Below are positions 58,447-64,000 of a stretch of 64,000 nucleotides of DNA, one piece after another (positions within the stretch are counted from its first letter, which is position 1; each line of letters opens with the position of its first letter). The translations under genes and the position numbers were made by a program. The DNA comes from Scandinavium vulneris_A (GTDB taxonomy: Bacteria > Pseudomonadota > Gammaproteobacteria > Enterobacterales > Enterobacteriaceae): assembly GCA_046518185.1 (NCBI GenBank), contig JBKGRZ010000004.1:62001-126000 (forward strand), read 5' to 3'. The notes below the pieces were generated by a model. It was not told the DNA's origin. It made no database searches and worked only from the letters and a program-made list of their open reading frames with translations.

Positions 58447-59310
58447 ATGATGTTTACGTTACCGTGGCAAGCGCCGTATGACTGGGCCTGGATGATGGGT
58501 TTTCTGGCGGCACGTACCGTTGAAGGCGTCGAACGCTTTGCAGGGCAAACCTATATCCGCAGTTTTGCCCTCGATGGTCATCAAGGCCTGATGCGCGTCA
58601 CGCCGGACGAAGCCTCACATACGCTGGTCATTACGCTGTCTGACGGCTTGTTGCCAGTGAAGGAGGCGTGTCTGCAACGCCTTGAACAGCTTTTCGATTT
58701 GCGCTGTGAGCCGCAGCAGATATCGGCGGCGCTGGGCGAACTGGCCGCCGCGCGACCGGGCCTGCGTCTGCCCGGCTGCGTAGATCCTTTTGAGCAGTGC
58801 GTGCGGGCGATCCTCGGTCAACTGGTGAGCGTGGCGATGGCAGCGAAGCTTACCAGCCGCGTGGCGAAGGCGTATGGCACGCCGCTGGAAGATGAACCCG
58901 GTTTCACCTGTTTCCCGACGCCGCAGCAACTGGCGTTGGCCTGTCCGCTGGCGCTGAAAGCGTTAGGTATGCCGGTCAGGCGCGCAGAGGCGTTGATTCA
59001 TCTGGCGCAGGCGGCGATGTCCGGGGTGCTGCCGTTGACGCCGCCAGACAACATAGAGGCCGCAATGAAAGCCTTGCAAACTTTCCCCGGCATCGGCCGC
59101 TGGACGGCAAACTACTTCGCCCTGCGTGGCTGGCAGGCGAAAGACGTGTTCCTCCCGGACGACTATCTGATCAAACAGCGTTTTCCCGGCATGACCCCGG
59201 CGCAAATCCGCCGCTATGCGGAGCGCTGGCATCCCTGGCGTTCCTATGCCTTGTTGCACATCTGGTACAGCGACGCGTTTCAGCCTGCGGATCAGTTAAT
59301 AGCGAAATAG
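58447..59310 (+). CDS. alkA: AlkA, 3-methyladenine DNA glycosylase II
   Basis: Base-excision repair glycosylase removing alkylated purines. The protein has 287 residues. An N-terminal TBP-like domain (AlkA_N) is followed by the HhH-GPD domain: hairpin LQTFPGIGRWTANYFALRG, read in parts, and catalytic Asp238 in FLPDDYLIKQRFPG, the same number as in E. coli. GGAGGGATG-type ribosome site (GAGGAGGG) is directly upstream. In E. coli it is induced by Ada. The 3' end overlaps the convergent dgcE end by 19 nt. Confidence 0.97.
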   Translation: MMFTLPWQAPYDWAWMMGFLAARTVEGVERFAGQTYIRSFALDGHQGLMRVTPDEASHTLVITLSDGLLPVKEACLQRLEQLFDLRCEPQQISAALGELAAARPGLRLPGCVDPFEQCVRAILGQLVSVAMAAKLTSRVAKAYGTPLEDEPGFTCFPTPQQLALACPLALKALGMPVRRAEALIHLAQAAMSGVLPLTPPDNIEAAMKALQTFPGIGRWTANYFALRGWQAKDVFLPDDYLIKQRFPGMTPAQIRRYAERWHPWRSYALLHIWYSDAFQPADQLIAK

Positions 59311-62300
59311 CTGCTGTTAAGCACCAGTTCCAGCGGCTGGTTCGCCGCAATGGTATCGCCATAGATGAAATCGACCCCGATGCCGGAGAGGGTGTCCATG
59401 GTTAACGCCTGATGGGTCGGCCCGGCAATGGTCTTGAGCCCCAGACGCTGGGCGTGGCCCTGCACGATGGTGACCATCATCTCGTCCATCAGGCTGGCAT
59501 GAACGTTCCCGATGATGTCCGGATCCAGCATGATGTAATCCGCCATACCGGCCGACAGGTGTTCAAACAGTTCTAAATCCTGACCGACCTGGCTGATGAT
59601 GATTTTGCAGCCCGCCTGGCGCAGTAGGTTCAGGCCGTCCTGAACCCCGGAGTGCATCAGGCTATCGGCGCTAAATACCAGATGCAGAAGTCGTGCGGGC
59701 ATCCCGCTTTGCTGCAGCCCATCGAGAATGTCGTTTACCAAAACCGGCCCGGTCAGACCGGCCGCCGACAGCGGCAGGGTGACGCTTATCCCGCGGGCGG
59801 CAACCAAGTGCGCCCAGCGCTGGAAGAACTCCTGATAGATGCGTCGGTCGAGGGCGTGGACCAACTCCTGGTCTGCCAGCCCTCGGCGGAACGCCTGTTC
59901 TTCCACCATCTCACCTTCGCTGGTCCACAGGCGCAGCGACAGCAGCCAGAAGTTGCTGCTTTCTGGCACCCGTGGCGAGGCCACGCCGCGCGCCATCAGT
60001 AGCAGATGGTTGTCCCGCACCATGTTCCACTGTTCATCCAGAGACATCATGCTGCGCTGCTGATGCAGCCGGTCCAGCTGAGGCTCATACACGCTGACCA
60101 TCCCGCGTCCGTTATTTTTCGAGGTGTAGCAGGCGACATCGGCCTGGGACATCACTTCCGAGGCCAGGGTGTTGTGCTCGTCAATCAGGGTGATCCCGGC
60201 GCTGGCCCCGATGCGGTGCAGGCGACCCTCCCACATAAAGTGATAATCATTAATGGCCTGAATGATGCGACCGGAAATATAGCGTGCGCTCTCGACGTTG
60301 CAGTCCGGCAGCAGCAGGCCAAATTCATCCCCGCCGAGGCGGGCCAGAATATCGCTGGTGCGCAGCATCCCGAGCATCATCGACGACAGCTCGCGCAGCA
60401 GCGCATCGCCCGCCGCGTGGCCTGCGGTGTCATTAACCGCCTTAAAGCGGTCGAGATCGATAAACACCAGGGCGTGACGCTGATGGGTTTCCTGCACGGT
60501 TTGCAGCAGGCGCTTGAGGTGATTCTCAAAGCTAACGCGGTTAGCGAGATGGGTCAGAGCATCGTGAGATGCGCTATAGCTCAGCTGGCGCAGCATCTTC
60601 CGGGATTCGGTCACATCCTGAATAACCAGCACCGAGCCGATGTTTTGCCCGTCGAGCGTGCTGAGCGGCGTAATGCTGTAATGGATGTCATAACTGCCGC
60701 CTCGACGGCAGTGCAGCACCACGTCCTGTTCGATATCCGTCCGCGACATATCACCGCTGTGAATGTTTTCCATCAGCGGGCCGTTATCGCCAAAGGTGAT
60801 GCGCAGCACGTTAAGCAGCGGCTGCTTCATCGCTTCGTCCTGATTCCAGCCACTCATTTTTTCGGCAACCGGATTCATAAAAATCACGTTCATATCGACG
60901 TCAGTACACAGCACCGCTTCCCCGATGGAATCCAGGGTAATGTGCAAGCGCTCTTTTTCCTGGAATAGCGCCTCGTTGAGCTGTTTCACCTCGGTCATAT
61001 CCATATTGATGCCGAGCAGGCGCTCCACTTCGCCTTCTTTATTCAGCACCCGATTCGCCAGCGAGCGAATATGGCGAATGCCTTCTTTGACCTGGATACG
61101 GAATTCGAGTTTGAACGGCGCCCGGGCGCTGAGGGCGCTGCGGATAATGTGCTCCGCCTGCTCCCGGTCTTCTTCGACCAGACAGTTATGCCACAGTTGC
61201 CAGGTCGGCTTGAGGTGGGACGGGATCTCATACAGATCAAACATGCGCTTATCCCAGGAGATAAGATCAGGCTCCAGCTCCCACTCCCAGATGCCAATCC
61301 CGCCCGCTTCGTTGGCGAGGGTAATGCGCTCCATCAGGCGCTTATTGACCCACTCGGTGTGTTTCAGGTCGTTAATATCTTCAATCTGGGCAATGAAATA
61401 GAGCGGCGTCCCGTCGGCGTGGCGTACCAGCGACACCGCCAGCAGCGCCCAGACCACGTCACCTTTGCGCGTGTAGTAGCGCTTTTCCATGGTGTAGGTG
61501 TTGATTTCGCCCCTGACCAACTGTTCGAGCTGCGCCAGGTCACTGTCGAGATCTTCCGGTAAGGTCAGTTGCTGGAAGGTCATGGCGCGCAGCTCGGTCT
61601 GGCTGTAGCCGAGGAATTTGCACAGGGCTTTGTTGGCCTGTAACCACTGGCCTTCGGTGCCCACCAGCGCCATGCCGATGGCGGAATACTCCATCGCATT
61701 GCGAAAGCGCTCTTCGCTCTCGGTAATGTGTTTGCGCTCCGCCCGGAAGGCGTACATCACCATAGTCATAATATTGGCGGGCAGCAGGATCATCAGGAAC
61801 GGCAGCCACGGCACGTTGCTCATGGCATAATTCTGCGGGGTGTGCAGGGTGACAGGGTGGCTCGCCATCATCAGTGAGACCATCATGATAGTGACAAGGA
61901 AAACGGTAAAGGCTTCCATGCGCGGCAGGCGCACCGCGCTCCACATCAGCAGGACGATTACGCAGGTAAACGGCCATGGCAGCCAGAGCATCGATATGGC
62001 GCTGAGTGCCAGGGTCACCGCCAGGGTGAGCAGGGTTTCCATCAGCATCCGCGGATTGCGATGGCGTAACAGATAGCGGCTCTTATACAGCAGGCCAAGC
62101 GGCACCAGCGCCAGGGCGCCAATAGACTCTGACAGCACCCACACCAGGAAGGTGTGGAGCGGCTGTTCGGCCGGGGCCAGCAGTAGTACCAGCACGCCGC
62201 CTACCAGCGGAGGGACCACCGCACTGGCCAGCGCCAGCCGCACCCAGTCGTGCAGGTTTTGCAGCGGGTTATAGCGCGGCAAAAATTTACGCAGCAGAAT

Positions 62301-62615
62301 CGCGCCCAGCGCGGCTTCGGTGGCGTTAATCGCCGGATAAATCAGGTTCAGCGTACTCGGCGGGAACAGCACCCAGGATGCCAGCAGGCTGCCGAGCGTA
62401 CAGGCGACGGCAATCGGGGGCCACATCTTCCCGGCGTGGCGATAAAACGCCACCATCATAATGGAGGTCGGGAACCACAGCGGCGCGAGAAAGGTGCCGA
62501 AACGCGTTAATTCCAGCGAGAAAAGCGTAAAAATGAACGTCAGCAGCCCGAGGCTAAACATGCGCAGGACGGGATGAGAGGGCGTAACGGGCACTTGCTG
62601 TTCAGATGTCTTCAT
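59292..62615 (-). CDS. dgcE: DgcE (YegE), large diguanylate cyclase
   Basis: Membrane diguanylate cyclase at the top of the curli/CsgD c-di-GMP module in E. coli. The protein has 1107 residues (E. coli ~1105). An N-terminal MASE1 domain with about eight to ten membrane helices (residues 15-300) is followed by three PAS/PAC domains (about 310-660). The GGDEF domain has GGDEF at 761-765 and a preserved inhibitory RTSD site just before it. A C-terminal EAL-like domain lacks the catalytic residues (degenerate, LLLMARGVAS at the EAL place). It should synthesise c-di-GMP with product inhibition. Confidence 0.96.
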   Translation of the reverse strand: MKTSEQQVPVTPSHPVLRMFSLGLLTFIFTLFSLELTRFGTFLAPLWFPTSIMMVAFYRHAGKMWPPIAVACTLGSLLASWVLFPPSTLNLIYPAINATEAALGAILLRKFLPRYNPLQNLHDWVRLALASAVVPPLVGGVLVLLLAPAEQPLHTFLVWVLSESIGALALVPLGLLYKSRYLLRHRNPRMLMETLLTLAVTLALSAISMLWLPWPFTCVIVLLMWSAVRLPRMEAFTVFLVTIMMVSLMMASHPVTLHTPQNYAMSNVPWLPFLMILLPANIMTMVMYAFRAERKHITESEERFRNAMEYSAIGMALVGTEGQWLQANKALCKFLGYSQTELRAMTFQQLTLPEDLDSDLAQLEQLVRGEINTYTMEKRYYTRKGDVVWALLAVSLVRHADGTPLYFIAQIEDINDLKHTEWVNKRLMERITLANEAGGIGIWEWELEPDLISWDKRMFDLYEIPSHLKPTWQLWHNCLVEEDREQAEHIIRSALSARAPFKLEFRIQVKEGIRHIRSLANRVLNKEGEVERLLGINMDMTEVKQLNEALFQEKERLHITLDSIGEAVLCTDVDMNVIFMNPVAEKMSGWNQDEAMKQPLLNVLRITFGDNGPLMENIHSGDMSRTDIEQDVVLHCRRGGSYDIHYSITPLSTLDGQNIGSVLVIQDVTESRKMLRQLSYSASHDALTHLANRVSFENHLKRLLQTVQETHQRHALVFIDLDRFKAVNDTAGHAAGDALLRELSSMMLGMLRTSDILARLGGDEFGLLLPDCNVESARYISGRIIQAINDYHFMWEGRLHRIGASAGITLIDEHNTLASEVMSQADVACYTSKNNGRGMVSVYEPQLDRLHQQRSMMSLDEQWNMVRDNHLLLMARGVASPRVPESSNFWLLSLRLWTSEGEMVEEQAFRRGLADQELVHALDRRIYQEFFQRWAHLVAARGISVTLPLSAAGLTGPVLVNDILDGLQQSGMPARLLHLVFSADSLMHSGVQDGLNLLRQAGCKIIISQVGQDLELFEHLSAGMADYIMLDPDIIGNVHASLMDEMMVTIVQGHAQRLGLKTIAGPTHQALTMDTLSGIGVDFIYGDTIAANQPLELVLNSSYFAIN

Positions 62616-62958
62616 TTACCGCTTTCCGCCAGGGCTTTCCGGCCGCGACTTTTCACGAGGAATTGGCCTGAATTCATTAGGATGATAAATGGGATCATGC
62701 TAGTACAAACAATTTACATTTCCTATGCCATCTGGTCATTATTTAACAGATTGCGAGATAAATTCAGGGTGCAGGAGGAAAACTGTCTAACACGTTGGAA
62801 AAGTGAACATATTAATTTGCGAATAGTCACTTTTTAGCCCTACAACGGTGAATGTTGTTTTCGACTGGTATCGACGGGCTGAAATCCCTATAATTGCCGC
62901 GTTTGGCGCTCCAGCGTCACCCTTCCTATCATCCAGGTTAATCAGGTCGCAAAAATAT
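62616..62958. promoter_or_regulatory. dgcE/udk divergent intergenic region with udk promoter
   Basis: 343 bp, no gene seen. A perfect -10 box TATAAT is at 62889-62894 on the plus strand, 65 nt upstream of the udk ATG, with a poor -35 (TGGTAT, 17-bp spacer). The dgcE half (about 62620-62830) is AT-rich and should hold the dgcE promoter on the minus strand. No clear operator was recognised. Confidence 0.5.
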
Positions 62959-63600
62959 ATGACTGATAAGTCTCATCAGTGCGTCATTATAGGCATCGCC
63001 GGCGCATCGGCTTCGGGTAAAAGTCTCATCTCCAGTACCCTTTACCGCGAATTACGTGAACAAGTTGGCGATGAACACATTGGTGTGATCCCTGAAGACA
63101 GCTATTACAAAGATCAGAGCCATCTGTCGATGGAAGACCGGGTTAAAACCAACTATGACCATCCGAGCGCGATGGATCACAGCCTGCTGTTTCAGCATTT
63201 GCAGATGCTCAAGCGTGGCGAGGCGATCGAACTGCCGGTGTACAGCTATGTCGAACATACCCGTATGCCGCAAACGGTGCATGTGAAGCCAAAGAAAGTC
63301 ATCATCCTCGAGGGGATTTTGCTGCTAACTGATGCCCGTCTGCGTGAAGAGATGAACTTCTCTATTTTCGTCGATACCCCGCTGGATATCTGCCTGATGC
63401 GCCGCATCAAGCGTGATGTTAACGAGCGTGGCCGTTCAATGGACTCCGTGATGGCGCAATACCAGAAAACGGTTCGCCCAATGTTCCTGCAGTTTATTGA
63501 GCCGTCCAAACAGTACGCCGACATTATCGTGCCGCGTGGCGGGAAAAACCGCATCGCCATTGATATTCTGAAGGCCAAAATTAGTCAGTTTTTTGAATAA
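62959..63600 (+). CDS. udk: Uridine/cytidine kinase
   Basis: Phosphorylates uridine and cytidine in pyrimidine salvage. The protein has 213 residues, identical in length to E. coli Udk. Walker A GIAGASASGKS is at residues 12-22, and the conserved DHPSAMDHSLLF and RRIKRDVNERGR stretches follow. ATG 62959 (MTDKSHQCVIIGIAGAS) matches the known start; an in-frame longer frame upstream spans the promoter and is rejected. Followed by dcd 71 nt downstream, the conserved order. Confidence 0.97.
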   Translation: MTDKSHQCVIIGIAGASASGKSLISSTLYRELREQVGDEHIGVIPEDSYYKDQSHLSMEDRVKTNYDHPSAMDHSLLFQHLQMLKRGEAIELPVYSYVEHTRMPQTVHVKPKKVIILEGILLLTDARLREEMNFSIFVDTPLDICLMRRIKRDVNERGRSMDSVMAQYQKTVRPMFLQFIEPSKQYADIIVPRGGKNRIAIDILKAKISQFFE

Positions 63601-63671
63601 TTCCCCTGAATTATGTACTGTGCATAATGACCCGGTAGACGCCGGGCATACTGCATTAAAGGAGATAACGC

Positions 63672-64000
63672 ATGCGTCTGTGTGACCGAGATATTGAAGC
63701 CTGGCTGGATGAAGGCCGTCTTGCGATTACCCCGCGACCGCCGATGGAACGCATTAATGGTGCGACGGTGGACGTTCGCCTCGGCAATAAATTCCGTACG
63801 TTTAGCGGACACACGGCAGCGTTTATCGACCTGAGCGGGCCGAAAGCTGAGGTCAGCGCCGCGCTTGACCGCGTGATGAGCGAAGAAATCGTGCTGGCCG
63901 AAGGCGAAGCATTCTATCTGCACCCGGGCGAACTGGCGCTGGCCGTGACCCTGGAATCCGTGACCCTGCCTGCGGATTTAGTGGGCTGGCTTGACGGACG
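63672..64000 (+). CDS. dcd: dCTP deaminase, N-terminal part (3' end outside window)
   Basis: Deaminates dCTP to dUTP for thymidylate synthesis. The first 109 codons of an expected ~193 are present. MRLCDRDIEAWLDEGRLAI is the usual start and GATVDVRLGNKFRTF is the dUTPase/dCTP-deaminase fold opening. The ribosome site AAAGGAGA is six nt upstream. Cut by the right edge. Confidence 0.96.
   Translation, partial: MRLCDRDIEAWLDEGRLAITPRPPMERINGATVDVRLGNKFRTFSGHTAAFIDLSGPKAEVSAALDRVMSEEIVLAEGEAFYLHPGELALAVTLESVTLPADLVGWLDG

Noticed and set aside
60006..60968. Plus-strand open frame of 320 codons
   Set aside because: Antisense shadow of dgcE with low-complexity His/Arg/Gln-rich translation.
1..64000. 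CRISPR arrays, tRNA or rRNA genes, insertion sequences, integrases
   Set aside because: None was seen. No regularly spaced repeats, no transposase or integrase motifs and no tRNA cloverleaf were recognised, so the accessory islands lack an obvious mobilisation gene.

Overview
The window is chromosomal DNA of a gamma-proteobacterium of the Enterobacteriaceae. The evidence is the gene content and order: metG/mrp at the left end; thiM-thiD-yegW, yegV-yegU-yegT, fbaB and yegS in the middle; yegQ(trhP)-cyaR, baeR-baeS-mdtD-mdtC-mdtB-mdtA, yegD, alkA, dgcE(yegE), udk and dcd at the right. This is the 45-47 min region of Escherichia coli with blocks inserted and lost. Many proteins are near-identical in length and motif to the E. 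coli ones. The species cannot be fixed from sequence reading alone; a relative such as Enterobacter, Leclercia, Kluyvera or Citrobacter would fit.

Left part (1-28.6 kb). metG (cut by the window edge) and mrp are divergent. Then come small accessory genes: a Cys-containing hypothetical protein, a GNAT acetyltransferase, a lone RcnB-like periplasmic protein and a LysR regulator. A 16-kb surface-polysaccharide block follows, all on the plus strand: a diguanylate cyclase, two tandem paralogous membrane EAL phosphodiesterases, an 820-bp AT-rich leader, the group 4 capsule/O-antigen-capsule export operon gfcABCDE-etp-etk, and a WecA-family sugar-phosphate transferase. Next is a small operon (ABM monooxygenase-like, double-ACT protein, ArsR-type regulator) and a second acetyltransferase. 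A compact AT-rich type VI secretion cargo module (HExxH metalloprotease, immunity-like lipoprotein, Hcp) is followed by a large MscS-type channel and a short YadA-like trimeric autotransporter.

Middle part (28.6-43.7 kb). A TPP riboswitch controls thiM-thiD. The yegW/yegV/yegU/yegT sugar or nucleoside group, fbaB, the lipid kinase yegS and a CspA-family gene follow. Then there is a divergent LysR / MFS exporter / secreted hydrolase locus. A second accessory island carries a paralogue of the first hypothetical protein, a toxin-immunity cassette with one intact immunity-like gene, one frameshifted copy and a tiny DUF4926-like ORF.

Right part (43.8-64 kb). The sRNA CyaR with a CRP-like site lies after the tRNA hydroxylation gene yegQ/trhP. 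The envelope-stress efflux operon mdtABCD-baeSR has a recognisable BaeR box upstream. Between mdtA and yegD sits an Ibs/Sib type I toxin-antitoxin locus: a 19-residue hydrophobic peptide with an antisense RNA. alkA, the large diguanylate cyclase dgcE, udk and the start of dcd complete the window.

The themes that tie genes together are cyclic-di-GMP signalling next to capsule export, envelope-stress efflux, and several interbacterial-competition or toxin modules placed between conserved core genes.
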